From Thermothielavioides terrestris NRRL 8126 (Eukaryota > Ascomycota > Sordariomycetes > Sordariales > Chaetomiaceae), in NCBI RefSeq assembly GCF_000226115.1, contig NC_016457.1, positions 6,448,001 to 6,512,000 of the forward strand: DNA of 64,000 nt, written 5' to 3'. The position numbers and the translations under genes were made by a program. The notes beneath the pieces were generated by a model. The model saw nothing but the letters and a program-made list of their open reading frames with translations. It was not told the origin of the DNA and did no database searches. Shown in pieces: positions 31,901 through 43,999 of this stretch. The stretch's first letter is position 1, and each line of letters starts with the position of its first letter.

Positions 31901-34900
31901 AGCAAAGATAGAGGAAGGCGAGACTGCCCTTAGTTTCCTTAACGATAATATAGATAAAGCGGTTTTTTATTTTATTTTATAGAAGTCCTATATACTACTC
32001 TTTAACACTCTTTTTTACATTGTATATTCTTATTTTTCGTCTTCTCTATCTAGATAGAAGAACAAGAAGAAGATCAAGTTATTGCCCTATTTAAAAGGGA
32101 AGAGGGGGACTCTAATTAGAAACCCCTTTTCCAACTAGAGACTAAGATAGGAATTCGAATACAAAGTTAAATATACCTTAAAGACGTTTATACTCTAAAA
32201 GAATATTATAAACAAGGTTTAACTAATCGATTTAGTACTATTAGATAGCTCTATATCAAAGGGAGACCTATTATAGTAAGAAAAGCAGCTTATAAAGGCT
32301 AAGGCAAAGATATAGTTTAAGAAAAAATAGGACGATCTTATAGTCCTTTGTTTCTTAGATCTTAAGCCGAGCTTAAAGCTTATTAAAGAGCGCCTTTAAA
32401 CGATATTTACTACTATAGATAGTTTCTTTAATAAACTAGAAAAGGAGATATTTACTAAGATCTTATAAAACTAAAAAGCTATACTTATATAGGATTTTAC
32501 TAAGTATAGGTATATCTATAAGGATATTGTCCTACCCTAGTATATTAAAACTATTCTATACAAGGCCTAGCAAAGTAAGTCTATTCCAATTCTAAAGCTA
32601 CTAATATAGAAAGTTATTAATCTACTTAGAGAGAGGCAGATATATAAAATTATTAAGTATAGCTATATAAGCTACTATAATAGCTAGTTCTTTGTTCTTA
32701 AAAAGGATAGTAGATTATAGCTTATTAATAATACTTAAAAGGCCAATGCTATAACGATCTACAACGTTTTTATCCTATCTACTATAGAGGAATTTAGTAA
32801 AGACTTTAGTAGCTATAAGCTAATGTCTTTTCTAGATCTCTTCTCTAGTTACAACTAGGTTAATCTTAATAAACAAAGCTACGATTTAACAACCTTTTCA
32901 ACGCTAATTAGTCTCTTCTATATATATATACTACCAATAGGAGGTATAAATTCCATTGCCTAGTTCTAATAGGCTATAACAACGATCTTTAGTAACTTTA
33001 TCCTAGATATCTATTGAATCTACCTAGATAATATCGCAATGAAAGGTCCTCGATCTAATTATAATAGCTATCTAGATAAAGAAGGATATTATAAATTTAT
33101 TGTCAAGTATTTTAAGAATATCGATATAGTATTGCTAAATGTAAAGCTAGTAAGTATAACTATCGCTATAATAAAGTCGAAGTAGGTATAGCTAAAAGTA
33201 GTCCTACTTAGTTATCTTTATATACCTAATAGGCACTTTTCTAAGGAAGTGAAGGTAATTAAGATAAAGGAGTAGAAGACCTATTCTAATATTAAGGAGA
33301 TATATACCTTTATTGGAATAGTCGAATACTACTAAATCTAGATCAAAGGCTTTACAATTATCGTAATCCCTCTTTATACCCTAATGAAGAAGGACGTCGA
33401 ATAGACTTAGGGGCCTACTAAGCAAAAGGCGATAGACAAGCTAAAGAAGAAAATCACTACTATACTAGTCCTTACAACACTTATCTATAGCGATCTATAG
33501 TATAGTATAATCTTCCTAGTTTACAACGCTAGTATCCTTAGCTAGAAAGATATATTTAAGCAAGTCGGTCCTAATAGCAAGAGATACCTATATAGGTTTA
33601 AAAGCGGTATCTAGTCAAAGACAAAGAAGCGATATAATACTATAAAGAGGGAGCTAAAGGGGCTACTCTTCCTCTTAAAGCGTTTTCGCTACTACCTCTT
33701 TAGTATATATTTCACTATAGAGACCGATACTCTAGTTCTAGTCTATTAGCTCAATAGTACTATAAACAATGTTCTAAATACTTTTATAATACACTAGATT
33801 ACTTAAATCTGCCTATTCGACTTCGAAGTCAAGTATATTCTAGGTCTTAAAAACATTGTAGCTAACACATTATCCTACAAGCCGCTTAAGCCCTCTAACT
33901 ATATAAAGAAGGAGTTAAAGAAGGACATTAACAACTAGGTCGATGCTTAAATCTTTGTTAACTATATAGGTAAAGAAACTTTATATTTAAAGAGGAAGCT
34001 AGAGCCTATCTATCTTTAAGATAGTTATTTCTAACGTTTCTAGAATATCGCCTACTTCCTATTGATAATAGAAGCTCTACCTAGCTATAGTCTATACTAG
34101 AAGCAATGTTAGCTTAAAAAAAAAGTATTAAAGTACTTCGTTAAGGATCGTTACCTTTTCTCTCAAAATATAAATTATATATAGTATTATAGACGCGTTG
34201 TTGACACCTCTAAAGAGAGGTGTTTAATCTTCGACCAGTGTTATAATAAGGTTGGCTATTATAGAAGGGAGCTGATATACTAACGAGTAACAAACTACTA
34301 CTACTAGTGTAATATATACAAAGATATACCGAACTAGATTTGGGTTTACGCTCTATATTAAGTGTATAATACCTAGAGGTTTAAAGAAGTAGCAAGTTGG
34401 ATAGCGCTTCCGCCTTTTCCTTTTGCTAAATAGCACTTCGACATCCAATATATACCGTCTAGCTATAGGGAGAAGAAGTGTTTCCTTATCGAGGCTTACA
34501 ATGATCTTATAGGATATATTAAGGCTAAGATCCTATCGAACAAGTCTTCTAAGTCTATTAAGTCCTTCATCTTATAGTATATCCTTTGTCGCTAGGGTTA
34601 CCCTATAGTTATAGTTGTCGATAGAGGCTCTAAGTTTAAAGACGAAGCCAAGGAGATCCTTTGTAAGCTAGGCATTAAAAGAGTCATTATCTTACTATAC
34701 AATTTATATATAAATAGTGTAAATAAGGCTAGCTATATCCTAATTACTACTTTGTTCGTAAAGATAACTAATAGTATAGGAAAGAGATAGAAGGAGCTTC
34801 TTCTATATATCTTATATATAGATCGTACAACCGTTAAAGGCTCTTATAGAATATCCCCTTTCTTTTTTACCTATAATTATAAGCCTATTAGTCTAGTTAA

Positions 34901-36175
34901 GTTTAATATTCCTATATAGCAAATTCTTACCTAGGACTCTATCTATACCTAATTAAAGGAAGAAGATTCTATAAAGGTCTATACAAAGCTTATTGCCCTC
35001 TATACCTATATCCTCTAGAAAGTAGAGTACAATTATAAGATTGCTACTAAATGGGTTACTACGGCCTATAAAAAGATAGCTAAACGCTATAATAAGGCCT
35101 ATAAACGTAAATTTCGCCCTAAAAATATAGTTATATCCATCGATAATCTTGTCCTTGTCTATAACAATATACGTCAACTAGATATAAGCTTAGTTTAAAA
35201 GCTAGAGTATCACTAGTTTAGCCTATTCTATATTTAGATAATTAAAGACTAGAACATTTACTTTTTAGAGACTCTAGATAATATATCTATCTAAATGCTA
35301 TATCCTCTGAACTATATAAAGAAATTCTTTAAGTTAGATAACGTCTAGCTAGAAGTGGATAGGCTAGCCCTATTCTATAGTAGAAAAGAGCGCTATAACG
35401 ATAGGTACTACAACGAGGTTAGAGATAAGAGCTATAACGATAAAGAGCGAGATTCTATAAATATATATTACTCGACGTCCACTAACGATAGCTGTTACAC
35501 GCAGTTGTAGGTCACCTGTGGCCACCTGTGGCCAACTGCGCAAGTGTGGGCCCACTGGGCCCACTGGGCCCCACAACAGCACTGGCCCCCGCAACAGTGC
35601 ACAGGCCACCTTACGCACAGGCCACTACACTCCTGTATTTAGGCAGGCACTTGCCTACATTCCACACTCTTGCAATACATCCATCTTGCACTCCTCCGAA
35701 GCTCTAGCTTGGTTTGAGTGCCCCGCTACCTTGGCTGACGAGGCTGGGTAGCAACCTACTTTGTTCGTATAACAATAGCAAAGAGGAATACAATGTCGCC
35801 AATAGCACTAGCCTCAACTAAGTAGAGGAGGACTATACCTATATCTTTACTAGCCTAGATAGCTATGCTAATTACCTAAATAGGCTTCTCTATAACAATA
35901 TTGTAGTTCTAGATTATAACAACGTCTATAGCCTAAGCGATTATAGTAAGGTCTATAGAACAACTGTTTACAATGGCAATAGGTTACTAAGAGAGGATAG
36001 TACAAAGGACATTATAATTATAGTTGAAGAGGAGGTCCTTAAAGAAGAAACCCCTAGTCGTACTATAGCGCCTTAGGCTAGCTGGACTCACTTAACTATA
36101 AAAAGAGCAAGGAAAGAGCAACCTCGTTAAAAGCTTATCGTCGAAATCTCCTATAGAAAACTACCTAGTTTTTAA
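29000..36175 (+). pseudogene. gag-pol of element A (Ty3/gypsy)
   Basis: A single reading frame, broken only by TAG/TAA, carries all the expected parts. The gag-like part is basic and acidic in alternation (about 29.2-31.4 kb). The protease Asp is at 31479 within LIDSSSE. The reverse transcriptase YLDN motif is at about 33021-33032. RNase H is at about 33.6-33.9 kb. The integrase zinc-binding Cys pair is near 34.2 kb and a catalytic Asp at 34620 in VVDRGSKF. The Asp codons at 31479, 33027 and 34620 share one frame. The frame resumes after solo LTR D (287 bp with TSD) and ends at a TAA at 36173. The start codon is unresolved. Gag and pol appear fused without a frameshift. The gene is dead as it stands because of the many stops. 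Confidence 0.8.
35493..35774. mobile_element. Solo LTR D, not RIP-mutated
   Basis: A 282-bp GC-rich segment begins TGTTACACGC, ends TATAACA, and is flanked by perfect ATAGC duplications (35488-35492 and 35775-35779). There is no internal coding region, so it is a solo LTR left by recombination. It contains tandem CCACCTGTGG and GGGCCCACT units. Its composition contrasts sharply with the AT-rich gag-pol of element A, into whose pol C-terminal extension it is inserted. The spliced frame continues across when LTR and one TSD are removed. Confidence 0.9.
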
Positions 36176-37369
36176 CACTAGCTCTCTAGATATATAAGGA
36201 CGTATGTTCCAGAAAGGAAGGAGGGCGTAGAAGCTACTATCTTCGATAGTTCCACTAGCGTTTAGCTACGTTTCCTTCCTAATACCCATTGTTATATTAG
36301 CCTCTTACTTACTAGTAATATCTCTATCAACTATATCTTATTCAATCTTTGTTTATCTATTGTCCTTTGCTCGTTTTCAACCTTTAGGACCTTATTCTTT
36401 TCGCTAGTACCTAAGTTTTCTTCCTAAAAGGTAACCCTACTCTTAAGGGCCTTATAGTCATTTATACCTTTTTCTTTTCACTTCTACCCTCTAGACAAAT
36501 AGTTTCTATTATATAGGACTAAGTTTCTTAGAGCTAAAGTTAAAGCTAAGAAAAATCTATAATTAAGGTATATAGTCTCTTAATCTACTATCTATAAGCT
36601 AAGCTCCTAAACTATATCCTACCCCCTACCTATCCCTATCTATTGTCTCTGTCCTTTAGTAGTATAAGCTTTTATAATTAACCTAGTACTATACTATCTA
36701 CTCCTTAATAGTATCTTCTAATAAGATAAACTACTCTTAGCCCACTTCTTTTAAATATAGCTTCAATCTAGGATTATTCCTTAGATTATATAGAAGATAG
36801 CTCTATAAAATTAAGTCCTAAGCTAGGTGCTTCTAATTATTCCTATAGATATAAGTCTAAATATATTCCTTCTCTAACTAAATGCAGTTAGTATACTTAT
36901 TAATAAAGAAAGAAGTAAAAGAAGTATAGCTATTAAAGGGCTAGGTTATATAGACATCTCTATCTTTATCGAAGAGAGTTGTTGAACGTTGGTACAACAG
37001 TTTATAGCTTTAGTAAAGAACTTTGTTACTATAGGAGTGTCAATCTTCCTCTACCTAGAAGGCGAGTACAAAAGGGAAGTATAGCACTTACTTGCAACCC
37101 TATACCTAGATCAAGAGAGCTAAAGCTCGGTTTAGATATATAGCGAGATAGTATATCTAACGCCTAAGCAATCTACTATTGTAATACTCTATATACACTA
37201 GACAAAGGACTAAGGTATTACAATACTATTTAATTACGTTAACTAGCCTATCGTTGATATAAACTAATTGCTATATCCTATACTAATCTTACTAATTGTT
37301 TAATAAGACCTACTAAACGTACAATAGCCTAACGTTCAATCGAAAGATCTTAATTATACTATAGATAGC
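36176..37369. other. Element A internal DNA after pol, unresolved
   Basis: AT-rich RIP-mutated sequence between the end of pol and the insertion of element B. No reading frame could be followed with confidence. Confidence 0.4.
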
Positions 37370-37374
37370 CTTAT
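37370..37374. repeat. 5-bp target duplication of element B, left
   Basis: CTTAT directly left of LTR B, matching 55521-55525. Confidence 0.85.
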
Positions 37375-37622
37375 TGTTACACGCTAATAGTGCTTAGTGA
37401 CTATCTAGCGGTAAACGTGTAAGGGTGAGAAAGATCAATGCCTCTTAGCCTTGTTAGCTAATAAGGTAGCACTCCTAAACACTAGTATATATTACAAAAG
37501 TATATTGATACAGTCTATCTTCCTACGAAGGGGTTCCGAGTAAGGTTCCCTTTTTAAGGGAACGCTCGTCACCCCTGACCGCGGTACGGTTATAGGTGCC
37601 CTTGCTATAGTTGCGTATAACA
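37375..37622 (-). repeat. 3' LTR of element B
   Basis: 248 bp, TGTTACACGC...TATAACA on the plus strand, less RIP-mutated than the copy at 55273. Confidence 0.9.
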
Positions 37623-37802
37623 AGTGCCTAGGAATAAGAAGAAAAAGATAGTGTCCTCGCCATTATTATAGAACTTAATATAGGATAAGGGAGCGTATAG
37701 AAAAGAAAGAAAACTAATCTACATTATACCTTATATAGGTTTTATATCTATTATCTCGTCCTATAGCAAAGTCCTCTATTGTAATACGTTCGTTCATTTG
37801 TT

Positions 37803-39788
37803 CTATTTATCGAGATCGACTATACTATCACTAGTATAAGGGTCGTCTCTTCTAGCCTTAGATACCTTTGCTACTACTCTACGCTTAATAGAAGCTAGTA
37901 CTCTCTTAAGTTTCTTAAGAGGGCGTGTCGACGTCTCCTATACCTTATTGTCAATAGTTACTTTACGCTAGCGCTTAATAGCAATAACTTTAGCTATTTT
38001 AGCTCCCAACATTAAATAAGTACTTTCATTGTATTAACTCTATAGCGTCCTAGCTAGTGTTGCTAATACGACTGATAGCGCGGCTTTGGCTATAGGTGTC
38101 TTACTTAGCGTCTTCTATATAGGCGGCTATATAGCTTTAACGGCGTATACTATAGTTATAGTTGTAGTATAAGTGATCTTAGGTACTACTTTATAGTGGC
38201 TAGCAGTCTAAATAGATGTTCTAGCTTGTTTTATAATAGCTACCTTTATAGTAGGTAAGTCTATTATAGTAGCTTAGGTCTCGATAGCCGCTAGGCGGTG
38301 CTCAACGTCCTATATACACTATACTAGTCCTATATAAATATCGTTGTATAGGTTTACTGTTGTTTAGATAGCGAAGTCGATCTTCTCTAGAAGGGCGTTG
38401 TTCTTATAATAGAGATCCGTTATAGTCTTGTTATATACTAGCTATAAGTCGCTAATCTTTAATATCTAATAATAATATATATCATTAAGGTCGCCCTAGA
38501 AGGTAAGACTACTAAGATCTAGGTTATTAGCTTTGCTATTTGCTTCTAATATACTAATAAGCTTTGCTAATTCTATTGCAGTTTTTTCAACTTCCTTAAC
38601 GTAGACTTAGTACTTCTAGGCGAATTGGAGTAGATCCTTAGTTAGCGTTTATACCGCTTTTATATCTATTTATAGAGATTTAATAACGTTATCATTTACA
38701 GTGACTATATAGCTAGCACCGCTTGCTATATCTATAGCTTAAACGTTGTTGTAATAGGCGAGTCTAAGCTCTACTAACATTACGTTTATAGAAGGGTTGC
38801 CTTTACCCTTAGGCAAAATATAATACAATATAAGGATTTCAATCGCTATTAGTATATAGCTTGCTATAACTATACCTGTCTCTTAGAACTCTTTAAGAGC
38901 TCTCTTAATTATACCTTTAATCCTCTAAATGTATAGGTTATATATAAAACTAATAGGCTTGTTATTAAAATCCTTCTTTAGGACTATATAGTAAAACTTA
39001 GTGAATTATATCGCTAGCTTAGCTATATACTTATCATTGTAACTAAAATCTATATATATATAAGTAAACGCTTTACTTATAGTAGCGATATACTTGTTTA
39101 TAGCTTTAGTTAGGCGCTAAGAGTACCTATATAATATAGAGGTTTCCTAAAGCTCTAGGATATAATATAGTTTAGTCGCTATATCCTCTTTATTACTAGC
39201 GTAATTAGTACTATTGTTATTAAAGACGTTTAGGTCGTCGTTAGTTATAGTGGCCTCGTCTTCTAACGTAATATATAGAGCTTACTAGACTTCCTAGCGC
39301 TATATACTAGCGGAGGTGACATTGCTAGTTTCTAGATATTTGATCCCTAGTATACATTATAGGAGCTATTCCCCTTCTATATACTTATAAGTTAGAAGAG
39401 TTTTTAAACGCTTTTATATAGCGTCGCTGTCTAGCGCTTCGTTATAGTCTTTATAGACTTCCTATTTATCGTTGGACACTATAATAGGGTCTATAGTAAC
39501 GTTCTACTATTGCTCTTTATAAATAGTCTCTAAACTATTTTAGATTGCTTTAGCTATATTAACTTCTTTAATAGCTATTATTTCGTTGTTGTAAATAGTT
39601 CTAGTAGCAATGTCTTTAATAATAGCTTAGTAGGACGTAGAAGCTCCTAAAGTATATAAAGGAATGCTAGGCATATTGTTGATTTCCTTTGCTCCTTCTA
39701 CTTGTTTAGCTACAAGTTAGGCACTCTCCCTCTTCTAGGTATTAGTAGCGTAGCCTTTAGTAGGCGTCTTTCTTATATAGGGAGGCAT
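37803..39788 (-). pseudogene. Extra long ORF of element B between pol and 3' LTR
   Basis: From an ATG at 39788 (starts MPPYIRKTPTK) one frame runs about 660 codons and is interrupted only by TAG/TAA, stops that RIP creates from Gln or Trp codons. It is in a different frame from the chromodomain, so it is a separate ORF. The predicted product is Lys/Ile/Asn/Ala-rich and mostly helical. It has a hydrophobic stretch near EILILYYILP, a likely coiled-coil segment around KEVEKTAIELAKL, and a strongly basic C-terminal tail (RPLKKLKRVLASIKRR). I see no zinc knuckle, protease or polymerase motif and no clear signal peptide. Position matches that of env in retrovirus-like elements, but sequence does not show an envelope protein. 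Function unknown. Confidence 0.65.
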
Positions 39789-40619
39789 CTTATAAGCGAC
39801 AAAGGCTAGTTAGGTATCTCCCTCTATAATGTTAATATAATTATACTCGAGCGCTTTGCTACTTAATAACGTTAATAAGCTAAGAGAATTAACTATATAG
39901 TCGCCTCTGTCGTTGATGTAGGTACTATAAGAATATATAGTAGATTGTTTCGAATTACAAATATAGTATAAGTATATACTAGCTAATAGTAGCTCGTATA
40001 AATATATATAGCTTAGTGATAAGAAAGTCTGACGATTGATTATATAGCGAACGTAAATAACTACAATAAGGAATTGTTAAAGGAAATAGATATATTGAGG
40101 TTAATATATAAAGAGAAAAGAAATTGTAGTAGCCTATATTAAGCTATTCTAAAAGTAAATAAAAACAATAGCGTAGTGCCTATAGCCGATAAATAGTGTT
40201 ACTATCTAGTAGTAGCTAGAGAATAAAACATTATACCTTTAAGGCTTAAAGCTCTATACCTTTATAGCAATAGGATAGCTTTCCCTAACTATATATAGGT
40301 CAAGGTCAGTAGTGAATCTATATATAGGAAAATTAGGATAAGCAAAGTGCTTAACGAACTAAATGACTATAGTTTTATAACTAAAAGCGTTGGTAATATC
40401 TAAATAAAGAGTAAAGAGAAGAAAAACTAAGAGATCTATAAGATAGAGAATAACGCTTATACGTCTAATAGCAATATAATAGTAATAAATATAGTAAAGC
40501 GAATATATTTTATTAAGGAAAGTATAAACGAATAAAAGAAAGAGAAGGAAATAGGAAAAAAAGAAAAAGAAAGTTAGTAATAGTATAGCTATTACTAGTT
40601 GCTACCCTTCCTTTATAGT

Positions 40620-42157
40620 AGCTTAACGACAACTTAGTTCTAGAATCGAGGGATCTCCATTACTACTTTCTACTCTTTAATAGCAATACCTTTATTACAA
40701 TGTTCCTTCTCCTAGTCGATAGGATATACTCTCTTATATTCTTCGACGAGCTCTTTAGCGTTATTAATAAGCTAAATACGTTTAATCTATTAGTCGTCCT
40801 TAGTAGTATACCCTTTCTATTATACTAGATACTCGACTTTAGGTCTCCTATTCCTCTAAGTAATATACTATTATATAATTCTTTTGACTTCCTAATACTC
40901 GTCTCCGTTAACAATTATAGGGCTAAAGGGTTCTACGTTATAGCTAAAGAGGTCTTTCCCTTAATTTGGTTTCTATAACTAGGAAACTAAAACTATAGGA
41001 TAGACTTTCCAACTAGCTAGGAAGTTAAGTTTATAGGCGTTCCTATCGATTTTATAGATAATCTTAAATAGTCCTGCCTACTATAGTAACTACTTTCGTT
41101 TAGGCTTTTCTAAAAAATAGTATCCATTGTATAGTTATAGGTAAATAGTGTCTTCTACTTCGAACTCGATAGATATATACTTGTCATTGTAATATATCTT
41201 TATAATAGTGTCTATATAATTAATTTATTCTACTACTTCCTTCTAATACTATTGTCTAAGGATACTAATAGCTTTAGTAAAAGCAACAATACCCTTTTTA
41301 TAGTAAAGTATATCTAGGATAGAGCATAGTTTAAAGCTATATACCAACTTGTTTAACGATCTTCCAATAGTAACTACAAATATATTATTGAGGTTGTACT
41401 ATAATATAGAGAGAAGTAGAGGCTATAGCGTTCTTAGTTTTTCTATAGCTTCTATACAAATAGCGATTTCTACTATTTAGTTTGTCCTTTCTAACTAACT
41501 GTCCGTCTAGGGGTAATAGGCTATTAAGAAAAGGAGGCTAATACCTAGGATATAAAAGATTTCTTTCTATAGGTTAAAGGTGAACTTAGTATCTTAGTTA
41601 CTAATAATTTACACTAGGAGTCCCTAATCTATATATATTAGTGCTTTAAAGATTATAACTACCTATTCCTCTACTAATATTTTATTGTTTCTAGCTATAA
41701 GAAGCTTCTTTTTACTAAACTTATAGGTAATAGTATATATAGCGTTGAAGATTAAATACTTTTTCATTGACTATAGTATCCCTTTAGAAGGTATAGTAAG
41801 CAAGCTAACAATAAAATGTATAGTAATAGTATAGAAAGGCTATAGTGGTATCTAAATTAGCTAAAGGTCTTTAGGCTTCGGTTCTCTTAAGGTCTAGTTC
41901 TCTCTATATATAAGGCAATACTAAACGTATTTATATACTATCTAGCGCTTTTAGTTAAATATAAATACTAAGAGGTTCGCTATTATATTGTCTATACCAA
42001 AGTGGTAAATATTGTTATATACAATGGTAAAAATGTCTTTGATATAGCTACTAGAGATATAAAGCTTCTTTACTCCTTTATAGTCGATATAGTAGAGGAG
42101 ACTGTCCTTTAGTTTATAGGGTCTAAGCTATAGCTTTTAGTACTACTTTCTTTATAG
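40620..42157 (-). pseudogene. Element B integrase C-terminal part with chromodomain
   Basis: The minus-strand frame carries RRPKVEYLV, two RIP stops and KGY, and then an acidic helix AKELVEEYKRVYP, the classical chromodomain pattern (about 40.69-40.91 kb). A codon in the chromodomain (40837) and the RT tyrosine (50932) are in the same frame once element C (7558 bp) and one 5-bp TSD are removed: 2532 bases, exactly 844 codons. Chromodomains target integration to heterochromatin in this family, which fits the nested position. Non-functional because of stops and the insertion. Confidence 0.8.
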
Positions 42158-42162
42158 CTCTT
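42158..42162. repeat. 5-bp target duplication of element C, left
   Basis: CTCTT directly left of LTR C, matching 49721-49725. Confidence 0.85.
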
Positions 42163-42344
42163 TAAGAAGAGCAGCGAAGTGGGGCCATGCAGGATGCAGA
42201 GGCATATATATTGAGAGAGGTGCTCCTCTCAAGCTAAGTAGGAAGAGCGCCGAGGTCTATATACATATATGGGCAGAGCTGACATATGCCCCCTGAGCGT
42301 AGGGAGCCTAGCAGATAGAGTCATATATACACTAGTACGCGACA
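42163..42344 (-). repeat. 3' LTR of element C
   Basis: 182 bp, nearly identical to 49539-49720. Most differences are transitions, for example GCCATGCAGGATGC here against a T/A-rich version in the other copy. Confidence 0.9.
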
Positions 42345-43579
42345 TACCCCCTAGACAGACTCTTAAGAGGCTATCTATAGAACATATATACTAGGCACTG
42401 ACTCTAGAGCTCGCACTACTAGGCGTATTGAACTATGGCCTCCAGTATTGATCCCACTATTATATATAGCCGCCGCTATTATATAAGTTGTCCGTATACT
42501 ATTGTATAAGCGTTGTAGTATGTATATTGGCGAATTGCGTATTACGTTAAATACGGTTAGACCTAGGGGCGCTAAAGTTGATATTTAGAGGCGCTATCGT
42601 TAGTATTGTTATAAACGCTATTGATTACATTGTATATAGTTCCCAATTATATAGCGCGTTCTATTCCTATCCTCTATTTAAACGTGTATCTTGAATTGTA
42701 TTACCTCGATTGTAGGTATAGGTTATATAATTGAGTATTACGATCATTTGTATATATACTATTGTAGCCATTGTTGTCTAACGTCTTGAATATATACCTA
42801 CCATTGCTACCTATTGTTATATTCGCGCTATATAGACAATACTATAGTGCTATAGGCCGGTCAATGGCTATACTCCTAGAAGTATTTAATTATAGTGAGT
42901 ACGCTTTAAACTATCTTCTAAACTCTTCTTCTATAGACTATAAACAATAGTAGCAGTATTAGCAACAATAATAATATCAATAACAATAACTATATTGTCC
43001 TCTATTCGCCTTACTACTCTCGAGAAGGCCTACGTTGCTAAGGTAGCCAAGAATAAGCCTCCTCTACTCCTAGCTATTCCTACTAAGGCTAGCGCTAGTA
43101 CTAGTAAGAAGTGAGTATACTATAATCTGCCCGACTAGCGTATCGTATATATCGGCGTCTTTAACACTTATAGTAGGACCCCTACTATACTGAAGACCCC
43201 TTCTAAACGTATAGCGCCCCCCTCCTTCTCCTTCTCCTCTTCGGAGGATAAGGAGGAGGAGGGTGCCCTAAGAGAGTAGCCCTACCTAGGTTGCCTAAAG
43301 TCCGCTATACGTAGCAAGAGCTCTAGGGAGTGCTAGGAGGCCCTTGGCAAAGCGGCCTAGTATACGCGCTATATATATAGTAAGAAGTGTCGCTCTATAT
43401 AAGTCTATTAGTATAGTTATAAGGCGTATAGTACTAATGAATTAGCTCTACGAATATACTCCCCGCCGCTAAGCACTTCCTAGCCCTGATATAAGGGTGC
43501 TAAGAGCCTAAGCCTAATCTCGTAAATACAAATGAAAAGACAAAGGAAAAGAGCTAGTCTGACTATATATAGTAGAACT

Positions 43580-43908
43580 AGAAGACGCTATATACTACTC
43601 TATATACCCTCTTCGCTATAGAGGGCGAGGACGCTAACGCTAAGGATAACGACGACGATAACGACAAACGTACGTCTACGCTTGCCAAGGGTAAGGGCAA
43701 GGGTAAGGCAAAGGTGGCTACGTCTACTAAGAAGTCTAAGAAGGCTAAGAAGGCTAAAAAGGAGAAGAGCGAAGAGGAGGACAAGGATAAGGACGAGAGC
43801 GAGGAGGAGACTACTCCGGGCTTTGACCTAGAGACGCTAACGCGTAGTATAGTGGCGACGGTACTGGCCGCTATAACTCCTAAAAAGAAGAAGGGTAGCA
43901 AATAGTTC
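43580..43908 (+). pseudogene. Antisense Lys/acid-rich ORF in element C
   Basis: On the plus strand, opposite to pol of element C and between pol and the 3' LTR, an open frame from about 43590 to a TAG at 43906-43908 encodes TLYTLFAIEGEDANAKD. Alternating Asp and Lys tracts, GKGKGKAK, KKSKKAKKAKKEK, an acidic stretch, and a C-terminal TPGFDLETLTRSIVATVLAA ending in lysines follow. It has no ATG at the open part; upstream codons read as TAG where CAG would be expected, so RIP probably removed the 5' part. It looks like a nuclear, charged, disordered protein tail. Function unknown. The minus-strand 121-codon frame over the same bases is taken as the shadow. Confidence 0.45.
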
Positions 43909-43999
43909 TGTATTATTGTTTGTTGTTTCGTAGGTATAGGCACCCCCTAGTCTGTTTTACACTAGTGTACACTCCTATATTTAGTTTGTTTTTACTTAA

